From Flammula alnicola (Eukaryota; Basidiomycota; Agaricomycetes; Agaricales; Strophariaceae): a stretch of DNA of 64,000 nt. Positions 23,301 through 39,757 of the stretch are shown piece after piece. A program made the position numbers and the translations under genes. Below the pieces are notes generated by a model. The model had not been told where the DNA came from. It worked only from the letters and a program-made list of their open reading frames with translations, and ran no database searches. Location: contig JADNRV010000028.1 of assembly GCA_015499995.1 (NCBI GenBank), forward strand, positions 186,001 to 250,000. The letters run 5' to 3'. Numbering within the stretch: the stretch's first letter is position 1; each line of letters opens with the position of its first letter.

Positions 23301-24373
23301 TTAACAATTTGCGAGCAGACTTGTCAATGCGGTTTTCTCGGCCGAATCGATGGTGAGGGAATAGTGATGCTTCACTGTCACCCAAGCGCGAACGTATATG
23401 CATACGTAACTTCTCTGAGGAGGGAGCCAGTTGGCTACATCTATATAACAAGAGGGAAAGTCAGTCAGAACGAATGCCAAATAATTAGGACGAGGGAAAC
23501 TAGCCTCTATCCCCTGTAAAATGAATACATCGTCTTTAGAAAGTCAGTCTGAATGTTTCATGCTCGTGGTACATACCCTTTAATTGGTGCAAACTAGATG
23601 ATACAAAATAGTGAGCATATTTTCCGGGAATATAACTATCTCTGGATGAACGAACTTATCAGTGACAGCGACCAGCTGTGGACGAGTCAGGTCATTCGCG
23701 AATGCCTCTCTTCGAGCAGCAGTCCAATCTCTTGCCCCAGAAATCCACGCCTTAAATAATCGCACGAGTATTATTACACTTGACAATGGAAAAAGGGTTG
23801 ATTCGGACGCACCTCCTTTAACGGAACGAGGTGGTCCTGTAGACAGAAGTTAGAGAAATGTTTCGAAAATAAGAGCTCCACGAACAATGTCAAGATCGCT
23901 TGCAAGCGTGGTCGCAACATTATCATAGGGAGAGAGCCAGGTTCCTGAAGTTGCCGTGCAGGCACTGTTAGTGACGACATTGGTACCATCGCGCTTGAGA
24001 ACAACTAATGGGATGAGCTATACGTTTACTCGCACAGAAAATCGCTCACTTTCCCGAGTGTCGCAGGTTCCAGAAACTGTAGAGACCGAGGTTTAGTTTG
24101 TACTTGAGGCGATATACGAACCTGCAATTGACTTACTGATATCCCATGTCTTGAATTTGGTACGAGCGTAGGCTGGACTGTTGGAGTCGACAGCAACGAC
24201 CACTGCATAATCAATCAAATATAATAGAGGTTCCGTAAAGAAATCGACCTGCGCTTTGATAGATAGGTCCTTGCAGTAGCGCCAGAAACTGGCGTCGGAA
24301 GCGCTCGACGGCTGAGTGGGGCTGATAGAGCAGCCGGAACGATGGCTAGGACAGCGAGGGAGGACAACCGCAT
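23301..24373 (-). CDS. Secreted DUF1524/HNH-type nuclease, copy B
   Basis: Paralogue of 9931-11025 with the better preserved frame: signal peptide MRLSSLAVLAIVPAALSAP, then RALPTPVSGATARTYLS, DSNSPAYARTKFKTWD-like block, KRDGTNVVTNSAC, DHLVPLKEAWISGARDW, REAFANDLTRPQLVAVTD, DVANWLPPQRSYVCIYVRAW and a C-terminus ending ALTSLLANC (stop 23301-23303). The charged DIDH/LVPLKEAW block marks the HNH-like catalytic region of DUF1524 secreted proteins; extracellular nucleic-acid degradation is the usual inference. The second exon's boundary is not resolved, and the intron near 23480 needs a GC donor (GAG|GCTAGT) to keep frame. It faces the truncated hydrophobin tail to tail, as in copy A. Confidence 0.7.
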
Positions 24374-24841
24374 TCTTGCAGACAAATTGAAATGGGGCAG
24401 AAAATCATTAAGAGTTTTGGCGTCTTATAAGGCTCCCCGAGCTGATGAGGTACTTAGAAAGACCAAAGACCATATGCAATTATTGGCCTATTCAGCGAAC
24501 GTTCCATACATGTTTCTGGAGTCAAGGTGACTCGCCTTATCTGAGATGTATCTCAGGTGGCCGCGTGCCCGGGTGACGTCGGTTACGTCACGTGATGGCT
24601 AGACATCCGCGTTTTTGGCGCGCCGGTTACACGTCCGTCACTTGCGTGTCACGCTGTACTACATACCAGCTCTCTGCCACACCATGTTCATAGCACGCCA
24701 CTCAGACTATAATTATTCTAGTACATCAGTCCATGAGAAATATTCACTGCAACAAGGCACTAACAAGGCCCGAATGATACCCAGGCCCTCTGAAGCGCAG
24801 TGTTACTTTCTAAAGTCCTTGCATCGAGATAGCACTGCGAG

Positions 24842-26657
24842 ATGACCCTTCGCATCGGAATCGTGTACGTTTTCCTTGATTACTTGCATAACGGTGTAGC
24901 CCTGATGCAATCTATATAGAGGCGGAGGCATCGGCGGCCTGACGCTGGCCGTGGCACTCAGCCGTCTGAATCTCGACACGCTCGTCGAGGTAGACATCTA
25001 CGAGTCTGCACCTGAATTGACACAGATAGGTGCAGGCATCACGTTCTGGCCGCGAGCATGGAAGATTTTTGGGAATCTTGGTTTGGAAGCGGCCCTTGCG
25101 AGCCATCTCTCTCCAGGTCAACATGTACCTGATGGTAAACCTCGTGAGTACCTCAATGATAAGTCTGTCGATACCGTCGTTTATAAATTATATAACAGGC
25201 CTCGCTTTTCAGTTCAGGAAAGCCGATCAGAAAGAAGGCGTTCCCATTCGAGATCTTGTTTTTGCTGGTACGATGTATCGATTGGATATGAGCTTGTCAT
25301 TGATTTCTCTACTGGTATAGGTGCAGCGCTGTCCTTCCATCGAGCTATCGTACAACAAGTTCTCCTGGAGCATCTATCGCCCTCTTTTCGATGCCATCTT
25401 TCCAGCCGACTCGTTTCATACAGCGCGTCCAAGCCTGGTTCGGATTCTTCAATCGAACTCATATTCGAGAACGGAAAGACCGCGACCTGTGATCTTCTAG
25501 TGGGCGCCGATGGCATCAAGTCCATCGTCCGAAAGCAATTCGTTGCGGAGAACATTACCAGCAAGCTTCGAGAGCAGGCCACTGCCGAACTGGTATGGAG
25601 CGGGACGTTCGCTTATCGCTGCATGGTCGATAGCAGAGTGTTGGTGCAGAAAATGCCTGGGCATCGGGCGTTATCGACGCCAGTTGTGGTCAGTGCGATG
25701 TCCTGCAATTTTCTTTTCGTCCATAGGTCCTGAAATGTGTCATTGGATTTTAGTACTGCGGAAAGAACAAAGTGAGTGAGTTCCGACCTTTTCATGCAAT
25801 TCTGCCATTTTTGACAAGAAACATTACCCTTTCAGCACCTGGTTGCCTATCCGATTTTGCAAGGCCGGGTAGTCAACATCGCTGCCTACGTTTCTGACAC
25901 GGGCAAGGAAGGTACTATCTATGACGGGCCGTCTTTCCAAGATGTCCCAAAGGAGGAAGTGATTCCTATCTTCGATGAGTGGGAGGAGGAAGTTCGGGTC
26001 CTGGTACACGTAAGTTATGGTTGATTGCTACCTCGTTATCCATATCCTATACTAAATCTTCGTTATCGGTGCTTAGAATGCAGAAAAGCCTTCGCGATGG
26101 GCTATCCATGCCATTCGACCGCTTGAGAAATACGCCTCGGGTGCTGTGGTGCTTTTGGGCGACGCGGTGTGTGTTTGATCTCGTTACGAGATACTGTAGC
26201 TGAGAGAGAGATTGACGGATTATGCGACTTCTAGGCCCATGCTATGGCCCCGCACCAAGGAAATGGCGCAGGACAGGCCATAGAGGTACGGCGCGGCGGA
26301 ATCACAAATTCAACTAACGAAGAATCGCAACTCAACCTTCTCATACAGGACGCATATATCCTCGCCCACCTCGTCGCCAAGGCCGTGCAGAACAATCACA
26401 CAACACCCATCACAGACGTGACGAGGGTGTACGATCGCATCCGACGGCCGTTCGCCAACTTCGTGCACGGTGCGTCGAGGACGCACGGGTTGTTGTACGA
26501 GTTCAACGCTTCGGGGTTCGAAGATGTCCAGGAGGGCGATGATACTGTCGAGGCGGAGCGGCTGGCCAAGCTCGGCGAGCTTATCGTGGGTGATTGGGAG
26601 TATGCATGGTTGACGACGGCGGAGGGTGACTTGGAAAGAGCGTTGGGTATGCTTTAG
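24842..26657 (+). CDS. FAD-dependent monooxygenase (salicylate hydroxylase-like)
   Basis: Class A flavoprotein monooxygenase of ~430 aa, reading cleanly through about nine exons. The 23-nt first exon encodes MTLRIGIV, which joins GGGIGGLTLAVAL to make the GxGxxG dinucleotide-binding fold. Next come GAGITFWPRAWKI, LLVGADGIKSIVR (the DG motif) and LLGDAAHAMAPHQGNGAGQAIE (GD motif; quoted only to mark it, residues ~300-320), followed by DAYILAHLV. Family members hydroxylate aromatic acids using NAD(P)H and oxygen; the substrate here is unknown. No signal peptide or membrane segment is seen. Introns include 24865-24919 and GTACGG...CATACAG before the last exon. No biosynthetic cluster is adjacent. 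Confidence 0.85.
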
Positions 26658-27061
26658 GTTTGTTGTGGGCAATGGAGATGGTGAGGTCGGATTGAACTCT
26701 TGAGGACATCGTCCGGTGCAGGCATTGCTCGTATGTGCTTCGAGTAGCCTTGGGCACGCCATTGATTACAGATGCTCGATAGATAATAATTCAACAATTT
26801 GAATAAATCGCAGAAGAAGATATGAATTGTTTGTAGACCAGGCATTGGATATATATGCCACGAGCATGCTGCTAATCACAGACATTAGATTGATACACAG
26901 ATTATTATACACTGGTTAGAATATATCTAAAAGGGAGTGGAGGAAGATAGTCAGAGTTGTGCTGTAATCTAAGCAAGCATTGTCATGTCGTAGGCAATCA
27001 CAACATTGCCGAACTGTACAAAAGCTAAGTGCTGCTGTTGTTGTTGCACTGACCGCCCGAA
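26658..27061. other. Intergenic, convergent 3' ends
   Basis: Between the monooxygenase and the ABC1 kinase, both ending here. The right half (26845 on) is the parent of the duplicated segment at 20675. No gene seen. Confidence 0.5.
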
Positions 27062-29272
27062 TCACCCGGCAAATGCAGTGTCGCCGACGTCAATGCCTAG
27101 ATTATCCTTCGCAAAAGTGCGCACCGACTTCTCGATTTCTTCCTCAAAGCCCGCGGCGCCTTTTGCGCTGACGACACCTAGATGGAAGTGTGCGCGCAGG
27201 TTTCTGAGCCACGAGAAGAAGCGGCTCTTCCAGAAGATGAGGTCGAGATGGAGCATGGCGGCTTGGAAGGTGAGGTGGTGCCACCACTCTTTGACGCGCT
27301 CGACGAAGGGGAGATTCGTGTTGCGCACTTGCGATCGCGAGGCCCAAAAGCCTGTCACTTTGATGCGGTTGACGGGGGAGCCGAAAGATTGGTTGTTCCC
27401 TGTAGATGGTGAGGACAAAAATGACAGAGTGGATAGGAAAGTAAACGAGAAGAGAAGGAAAGACGAACCTTGGACCATGCGCATGTTCCTCGTCAGGAAT
27501 ATCAGCACCTTGGGCATCCGATCCGTGTCCATCAAAAATTCCTTCAGCTTTTGCTTCATCCTCACGCTCATTTCGTACTGCGTCAGCGGCTGTCTCTCTT
27601 TCGGCTTCCCCCCGTCCTCGCTCGTCTTCCGGCCGTTCCTCAGGATCGTCGGCCGCATGAGCGTGAAACTAGCCATTAGTTCCGGCAAGCCAAAACCCCA
27701 ACCCTTCGTCACTGCATCGACACCATTGTAGTCCCCCACAAGCATCGCGCGCCACAGGCGGACCCAATCGCGCTTGAAGTCCTCCGGAACGCGGACGTAC
27801 AGCCCATGGTCAAGGAGCACGAGCTGCGGGCGCGAGGGGTTGGATGGGGAGGGGCGGACGAGGACGTTGCCGGGGTGGGGGTCACAGTGCACCCAGCCCC
27901 ATTCGAACATTTGCGCAGAGAAAAGCTCGACCATGGTTTGCATGACGGCTTTCACGCCGCCTTTGAGGGGCTTCGCGGGCATTTGGAGGGAAGAGACGGG
28001 CGAGTTGGGGGGCGAAGCCACTAGGGACGTTGCAGCGAAGGGATCCAGTGGAGTCTCAGACGAAGAGGTCGGTGATCCCGTTGGCGGGGATTCGCCCATG
28101 AGCCGAAAGATGCCCGCCTTATCGCTGAGACGGACGCCATCGATCCATTCGGCGATCATGACTTTCTTTGTCGAATATTCGGGGTATACTTTCGGAATGT
28201 AGACTTTATCCCGAAGTAGAGGTTCGTTGGCAACAAATTCTGCGGTCTGTCGTGCGTTGTCTGCTTCTCGAATAAAATCCAGTTCCTGCCGCAAATGGTC
28301 CGAGACGAAGTCTAGATAGAATCGGCAACAGATAGGCAACAGATAAAGCATTGATACGTACCGACGACGAAATAAACGGGAAGATCGAACGCCCAATTTT
28401 CAAACATCCACATTACCGCACGATATGCACCAAGGTCCCATTCCATCTGTGTGCTCACGTCTGGTTTCTGGACCTTGACAGCAACCCATCTCTCTTCCGT
28501 CTCCGGTTGACCGTCAGGTCCTATTGTCGGCCACAGTTTTGCCTTGTGGACCTGTGCAATGCTTGCACTGGCGACGGCCTGCTCTTCGAAGATTTCAAAA
28601 ACGCCACCAGGTCCGCTTGGCGGACGACCAAGTTCTTTCACGAAAACATCGTGAACGACGGAGTATGGGATTTGTGGCGCGTCGTCGAATAAGCTGGCAA
28701 ACTTGACCTGCATCGGTTTCGGCAAAACCGCTGCATTAGCGCCAATGGCTTGCCTGGTGCAACGTTAGTCGGCGTAAAGGAATGGAAGGAGGAAATAGAC
28801 GCACCCAATCTTGATGTACAATCCGCCGTTGGACGTCATCAAGTCATAAACCCTCTGTGCGACACGCTCATGTAACTGTGGGATCAAGTCACTCTTCTCT
28901 GGTGTAAAGTTCCATTTGTAATCGAGGGTGATCATAGCGCACTTATCAAGGGAAATGTTAGCGAAAGAATCATAGGTTTGGCGTAGGGGAATGATACCGT
29001 ACTGTGTGCAGTGTCCGGAGGTTTCGAAAGATGGCCGATGCATTGTAGGTCTTGTCAACCGCGTATACCGTCCCTAGACCTAGCAAGAGATATCCAGTCC
29101 TCCTCGCATACTTCCTCAAGCGACGTGGCGGCTGTATCGGAGTCTCGAGCGTCGAGCCCTTCAAGGGTTCCGAGTTGGTTGAAAAGCGGCGTGAAAAAGG
29201 ATGTCGTGCCGTATTCTTCCAGGGAGATGATTTAGATAGACATGTTAGGGACTGGAGATATAGCTTCAGCAT
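27062..29272 (-). CDS. Mitochondrial ABC1/UbiB-family atypical kinase (ADCK1/5, Mcp2/Cqd2-like)
   Basis: N-terminus rich in Arg/Ser/Thr (MLKLYLQSLTCLSK...) with a transmembrane segment YLLLGLGTVYAV, fitting inner-membrane mitochondrial targeting. ABC1 motifs follow: the KxGQ motif as KIGQAIGANAAVLPKPMQ; the Ala-rich loop and QVH as ASIAQVHKA; VAVKVQKP; catalytic HCDPHPGNVLV; and metal-binding LLDHGLYVRV. The C-terminus ends IDVGDTAFAG. Introns at LHT|CAM, KIG|QAI, FVV|DFV and MVQ|GNN keep frame, so the gene is intact. This family supports coenzyme Q and lipid handling in mitochondria. A decayed copy of its 3' end lies at 20880-21595. Confidence 0.88.
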
Positions 29273-29835
29273 AACTCGACTGGAATAATCCAGTCAACGT
29301 TCTCGTCGTGGCCTGCGATGAGGTTGGTGTGGGGTAGAGTATTTTAGAAAATTTGAATTTCGACTCATGGCTAGCACGGCGATCACTTCCGGCAGAGATG
29401 ACGCCAGCTCTCCCGGCCATATCGACAAACTGTTTCTACCTCTTGACGGCAGGGGGCATAATGTTCATAGGGACGCGGGTTATAATAGTAGTAGGACGTA
29501 GTGGATCAGAACAAGTGAATAGTGGACACCATGCACCAGAAAAGTGCCTCGTTTCATTTCATTCACTCGGGCTGGTAACGGTAACCAGTAGAACAAGCGA
29601 TACTTGTCACCCATTTCTGAGTCTTTCGAGAAAAAAGAACAATTCAAGAATGTTGGAAGTTCGTAGGTCATGATAAAATAATACAATAACAGTAGGAGTT
29701 GGGAATTCTCGTAACAATGCAATGCGAAAAGTTTATGCGGAGAGCACGACTATGCAACTCGTAGCCAGGAAAATGGGAGGGTCTCAAGAAGACGAAAATT
29801 CGAAAGATGCGGAAAAAACCATGGGGCTTCAAGCT
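29273..29835. other. Intergenic, no gene seen
   Basis: Between the 5' end of the ABC1 kinase and the 3' end of the KDM4-like gene. Probably the kinase promoter plus a 3' UTR; no coding or repeat signal found. Confidence 0.4.
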
Positions 29836-33800
<3,965 letters not shown>

Positions 33801-34115
33801 TCAGAAAACGTGCAGCAGGACGGGCAAAACTTGCCCTCTATGAATAAGAGTTGTCTCCGCTGTTTCCCTCGACGAGCAGGGAGGTCTATGATGGGTATTA
33901 AGTGGTTGTCCTCGTTGGCGATTTCGAGAGTCAGACGTTTAGGCAGTATGGGCGGAGATCCAAATTGGATGCCTAGATTGGGTCGAGGCCGACCGGATCA
34001 CACCGCGCCCCCGAGTCGGGGCCGGGTCCGTGCACAACCCGCCCTTTCTCCTCATTGCCACCAACTTCGGCAAGCGCCCCATGTATACGACCAAGGTCAG
34101 CTATTCATTCATATT

Positions 34116-34333
34116 TACAGTGTCTTGCATATTGGTTTGCACAACAAAATTTCCAGACGCGATTTGATGTGACTTCAGCATCACTTTCTCACGGTAACCC
34201 TCACCCAAGATCCGTCCTCAAAACCACGAGACACCGTTGTTCGCTTCCGAAATAAAGTTTGAAGTGACACGGTGGTCACATCAAACAGCGCGCTGGAAAT
34301 TTCGTTGTGCAAACCAATATGCAAGACACTGTA
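34116..34333. repeat. Imperfect inverted repeat (two ~58-bp arms)
   Basis: Arms 34116-34174 and 34276-34333 share ACAGTGTCTTGCATATTGG and TTTGCACAAC(A/G)AAATTTCC in opposite orientations around a ~100-bp loop. It could be a small MITE remnant or a structured RNA; no clear target duplication was found. Confidence 0.65.
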
Positions 34334-36103
34334 CTCTGCTCTCTTAATTTATCTCACAGGTCTAATACCGGAACGGCACCGTCGTTTTGCAATGTGTGCC
34401 TCTCTAATTCCTTCGAGCCAAATTGCTTCTCAGATCTCAATACCAACCAGCCTTTATAGATTCATTCAGTGTTTGAGGCACCCACTAATTTAATTAGAAG
34501 ACGCGCTGGTGTTGTTCTCTTCAAAGGTTATTTCCTTTGAAATGCAGAACACAAACACGAGGCGATGTTGCGTAAATGGGCGTGCAGCCCACTGTCTCCG
34601 GAAGATTCATCAATTATGGACGTCGATGAAACGAACGGAACCCATCCAGCACGTACTCGTGATCAGCGAGCTCCAACATTTCGTTCTTGAAATGGTAGAT
34701 CTGCTTGTAACCCCCCCCCTGCAAGGTTTTGTAGGATCGATGGAAAGACGACACATCGCATCCTCGACCCTCGCAGACCTGCCTGACCATGCTGTGTTTC
34801 TGGACACTTCACGATACCGAGACATCCCTGGCACCTGTGTGCACTGTTTCTGCTTCCGTTTTCTCCCTGTGTGTTCTGCCCTGACGCTCTGTGTATTCTA
34901 GCAGTCATGATTGTGGCCTTGTGAGCAATTTCACCTTTCCTTTCTCGATTTCCGGTTTCTAACGTATAGCTTATTTTAACCATTTGATAGACATGCCCTG
35001 TTGCAAGTTTGACACAAAAAGCTTTCCGCGCAAGGCAGGTCAGAGGTGCATCCTAACTTGACCCCGTAGTGATCGGGTTGTACTTGTCCTGGCCCTATGT
35101 TTGCCATGAAGCAGACAGACCCAATTACTCACTCGGTCACTTAGCTCGGTATATTCAGAATCCCCACACCCTTTTCCACGAAAGCCGAAAGCACGTTTGC
35201 AGACACCAATGTGAGCAATCCTGCTGCCAATTATAATTCCCATCCTTCTCGTAGCTAGCTAGACTTTTGTTTTCGAATATGCACACCCTCTTGCTCGAAG
35301 CCAATAGGTCTCGTGCCCCAGGGATCTGGATGCAGTCTGAGTTCTTGACCTGTCAATCCTGTGGCGTATCTTATGAGCGTATCTCCTCTGTACGCCCATC
35401 CATCCACCCGCGACATTCCTGAGGTACAGAATCACTCAATCTCGACAGTGTGCTGTTTGTATGGTAGGAAACATTGTGGCAATCCCCCACATTCCATGTC
35501 TTCGCGCTCGGAACATGTCACGCAATCGTTGGCAATTCCATTTCTCTCGGACTCAGTTAACGGCTCCGAGCCTCGAACTAAACTGGGACCGTCGATCCAT
35601 GCGCATCGTCCGAAGTCTCAAGCCGGAAGCGTCCTTCGCAAAAAGGCTATCGGCCGATTTGCGGCCCCTTGGGGTTGTTATTTTGGGCCAATACTTGGAA
35701 GTGTCGATCATTGAAAGATAGCTTTGTTGGTCTAGGATAATAGGCGCTCATGGCCTCAATCCGGCCTTCTCGACCAGTCCCGGACTCTCGACATCCACCC
35801 ATATGACAAGAAACGAGGAAATCTCTCCTGCCCCTTAATCCTTCTCCAGCCTACTCACGAGGTCAGGCAGCACAATGCACTCAAGGATCGCCCCCTTCTA
35901 TCCGATGTTCCAGGAATCCAGGACATATTAGCTATGTCAATAACCGGGCCGGCGCATTCCGAATCCAGATTCGTCCACCATCATCAGCGAAAATCGATCC
36001 CTGCACTGGACCAAATCATACCGTCTTCGAGTCCCAACCAACCTCAAAACACGACCTGCGCGCGTCTTCGAGCTCGACTGGCCTCGGAATGGCACTATGG
36101 CTG

Positions 36104-36400
36104 TATAAAGTTGGCGGCGAGAATCTGGGGTACCGTACGACGTGTCAGTACGCCTTATTCTTCCTCTTCATACTCCTCTTCTACTAGTCATACAACCGCC
36201 TCTTCTACTTCACACCCTCCCAGAACTATTGTCCTTCCTTCTAATCTTACATTCATTGCATCTTCCCTATCGCCTTCATCCAAACTTCATGTATCAACAC
36301 AGTAGTAAACAGCTTCGCATTCTCTCCCTACCTATCGCCTCCTCTTCTTTCTTTCATTCTCTTTTATGCTCTACCTTACCTTTCTACATTTCCACACTCT
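36104..36400 (+). promoter_or_regulatory. Possible transcription start region (TATAAA + pyrimidine-rich leader)
   Basis: GTATAAAGTT at ~36101-36110 is followed by ~250 bp of CT-rich sequence, the usual look of a fungal promoter and leader. No coding sequence follows that I can identify, so it may serve a short or noncoding transcript. Confidence 0.25.
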
Positions 36401-38596
36401 ATCGCAATGAGCTGGCGAGGTCGCTATAGTCATAGTTACCTGAGTTGCTTATGTAACGTAGTCAGCCAAATTTTATTCTCAATTCTCGATCCGTGCGACC
36501 CAAGGAAAAGCGAGGAGAAATTAATCCTTTATCATCGGAATTTCGACTGACGACGAGATTCCCTCCTGTATTGCTTCGCGTCGTTAATCCCGAAAGCCGA
36601 CGCCGTGGTTAACGTCGCGCGCGGAACGTCGCACTCGCTTGTGGACGTTGACAAGAAATAGATGGCCACCCTTGTCGAAAATAAGGAGCTGATGCTATGT
36701 CCAACCCATGATCCATCGTCAAGCTCACACTGAACGCCACATACCGTCCTCGTCGCTGCGTTTGAGAAGGAAGAAGAATTCGACCGACGACTTGTGCCCA
36801 CTCCGAATCTGTGTTGAATGGAACGTACCTCCACAGGAACCAAACACCATCATGATTCGCAAGGCGCGTTATGGATTGATGTTGCACAGGCACTCAGTCT
36901 GGATTGTCTAAATCTGTACGCGGTCATATGTCCTGTCAGGGCCTGGAATAGTAAAAATACCAAAAATACCTGGATTTGCGGGTTTTAAATGGCAGCGCAT
37001 ACGGCCCTCAGCATTGGCGGAATTTACGCGCTGCAATATCCGTGAAAAGTTGTTTCAGAAATGAATGAATGTGCGTTGCACAATGCGGGCAGCAAATCCC
37101 GTGGGGGTATACATATGGGCGAAGTGTCAAGACACAGCCAACTCCAGGTGTGACGTCGATAAAAGCAATGCTACAAGTCCCAAGAGGTGAACAGCAGCTG
37201 GTCTAGGGTTGGATATTGGGGCGGACTTGAGTTGTAAAGCTCGCGCCCTAGTCTCTCCTTCAGAAAGTGCTGCAACGTAGAGTGAACGCGAAAATAGGCG
37301 CAATATTATTTGGAAGCAATTAGCAGGTTATCCGATCAAGGATAGGCTGTGTGCACTGCGAATCCCTCGATCGAACCTGCCCATGGGAAAGACGATTGAT
37401 CACTACTCTATTTAACGAGCGGCAGTGCACCAGGAATTTGATAATGACAGGCACGCTCAACACTGTAGAGGAGAGCGACTTTTCGGTTCTGGCTTGAAGG
37501 CCGAGTTTGTATTTCGTATGTTTCTCCAAGGGCGGATAACATGAGCGCTCCGAGTCGCAGATCCATCTTGAACATGAAGAAATTTACTATTTTTACATGT
37601 TGATTCAGTGATTGGAGGCAAATCGTGGCAGAAGCTGGCATCTGGCGATGCTGTGCACGTCGCCGACAGTCCATCACGAAAACATAGCGACTGACGTCGA
37701 ATAGAGACATTCCGAGGGTTATGTTATGATTCAGATGAGAATCAGATTTGATTTGACGTATTTGATGCGCCTTTGAATGCTTGCACACTCGGTGCAGAGA
37801 GCAAAGGTGAAGGTAATCTATACGACGAGCGCAGAGTCAGATTGACAAGACTTGCGCGCTGTGATCTGGTGACCTTGAGGATAAGAGGAAACAGGGACAA
37901 GGAATGGACCTCCTGAAAGCACGGACGAGTGCCAGGCACACTGTGTCTGTGAACTAATTTCGTCTTCATCATGCCGTATATGGTCATCAGATCTAGACCC
38001 TGTCTCATTTTCTTAAAGCATTTCCAAACACAACCAAATACCATCCCTGCACTCATTCCTCTCCGCCATTACCTAATATCCCTCCCTGCTCTCCGAATGT
38101 CATAGTTAGCCCGACTTATTCTCGGATTCCAGTAGACAGAAGTTCTGCACGTCTAATCCTTTGTGATCGCTCTGGAACCTCGGAGCCAAATATTTCACTT
38201 GTTGCACTTTTTTTCGGTGCCATGCCCGCGCCACGTTTTCTAGCCTTGTCTCCCAAACTCAATATGTCGGAGGCTGTTCGCGTGCCTTCCCACATCTGGC
38301 GCTCGATCTATACTGAATCTATGTATATCCATTTATATTGTGATCCATGACCCTGGGTCTCCTCCCTTTAGATAAGAACCCAGCTTTCACTTGTCTCGAG
38401 CATCACCCCAAGCGCCCAATTGCCTATTTTTTTCTGCTCGCCATCTCCATCGTACCCACAGACGGAACCTCATGCCTGCTGTGAAAGTACCGTCTGTATC
38501 CCTCGGTCTGTCCTTTTTTGTGAAGTAAGACATGCACCTGAAACTCAATGCCATCACTTCTACCCTCCAGGCCACAAGTCTTTCTCTCCCTACGAC

Positions 38597-39757
38597 ATGA
38601 GCCATTATTCTCCTCGAATAGCGAAGGGTGCCTTCGTCAGGATACACACGCCATCTCTTGACGGTCCTTACTCTGGTCGTGAATTTCCGACTTACGACGG
38701 ATACGAAGGTATTGTTTTAGCCCACTCTAACTGCCATTGGCCTAACAATACGTTGTACTCAGACCCTCAGATATCCATCTCACAGTGGATGAGCGCGGCT
38801 CCCGTGTACAGCGACGCCGATTTCTACGAGTCAGGTATGCCATATCACTCCATTCTTCCAGTCAAGAAATTTATTCTGTCCATTTAGCACAATGTCCACC
38901 AAGCTATACCTCGCCGCAGCCTTTTGGTGCCGGTGTCATCTATGGTTCGTCCTTCATTTACTTTTATGAAGCGTTATTTTTTACCTTTCATCCAGAAGAA
39001 CCTATTGACGGCAACTTGTTCGCCTGGCCATATGACAGCAACAGCGGCTACGACTCCTCATTCTCGTCACTTCCGGAACCGAATACCTTTTCAAATTCAT
39101 TTTCTCATTCCGTCTCTATGGTTTCTTGTTCGCCACGGTCAGAAAGTAGCGGTGCGTTCATATTCTATCGACTAACAAGATCTCGTCGCTCATAGCGTCC
39201 CAGGCCTCTCCCTCTCTCCCCAGCCAAATCTACACGAATATTCTAACGCCTTTAACTTCGATTTCACGACCTCCCTACCGCACCAATTTCCTTCTTCCTC
39301 ATCTCCTTGGCAACCCCTAGTTGCAAACCATTCGCCGCGGTCATCTATGTCGCATTCTCCCGCTGCCTCTTGTTCGAGTTTGGACACCGCAGAGGTAAAA
39401 CGCTCGCCCTCGCGGGAGGCTTCGCCAACGCGGACCGCTGTTGTTGACCCTCAGCTTCAGCGCCGACGCTTCCCGTGCGTAATCATCGGATGCGATCGGC
39501 GGTTCACCAGTCAATACACGCTGAAGGTCCACATGGAGGCGCACAAACCCAAGCCCCGCTCTTCTTTTCCTTGTACGCTTGGATGCTCCGAGAGGTTCTC
39601 GCGGCAGCATGACCGCCTCCGACATGAGGTCGCGAAGCACGGCAAGGTCTGCGAGTTTTTGTGCGACGATTGTGGGCGGTTCTTCTCGACAAAAAAGACT
39701 CTGGGCAACCACAAGTGCCCCGTAACGCAAGGGGGCACGCGATGGGTCAACAGTTGA
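38597..39757 (+). CDS. C2H2 zinc-finger transcription factor
   Basis: Four exons, 38597-38834, 38888-38944, 38996-39151 and 39204-39757, give 334 aa in frame. The first ~220 residues are Ser/Pro/Tyr-rich and probably act in transactivation. The C-terminus holds C2H2 fingers: FPCVIIGCDRRFTSQYTLKVH with a following His, FPCTLGCSERFSRQHDRLRH..H, and a degenerate third, FLCDDCGRFFSTKKTLGNHKC, ending in H-x-C. Finger pairs of this type occur in small fungal developmental or stress regulators. The last intron uses the acceptor CGTCCCAG (39203); the earlier CATAG would break the frame. An unusually long gene-free region lies upstream. Confidence 0.85.

Larger units (their letters stand above)
22751..24550. 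repeat. Segmental duplication, copy B
   Basis: Second copy of 9397-11215 in the same orientation. The left junction falls inside hydrophobin exon 1 (at GCTGCCACCGACGCCC); similarity fades past the nuclease promoter at ~24550. Confidence 0.85.

Noticed and set aside
27006..27731. 241-codon plus-strand frame
   Set aside because: Antisense to the intact ABC1 kinase C-terminus; no start context or domain.
34490..34901. 130-codon frame as a possible gene
   Set aside because: No domain, no promoter context, and codon content looks random; interrupted by a poly-C run.
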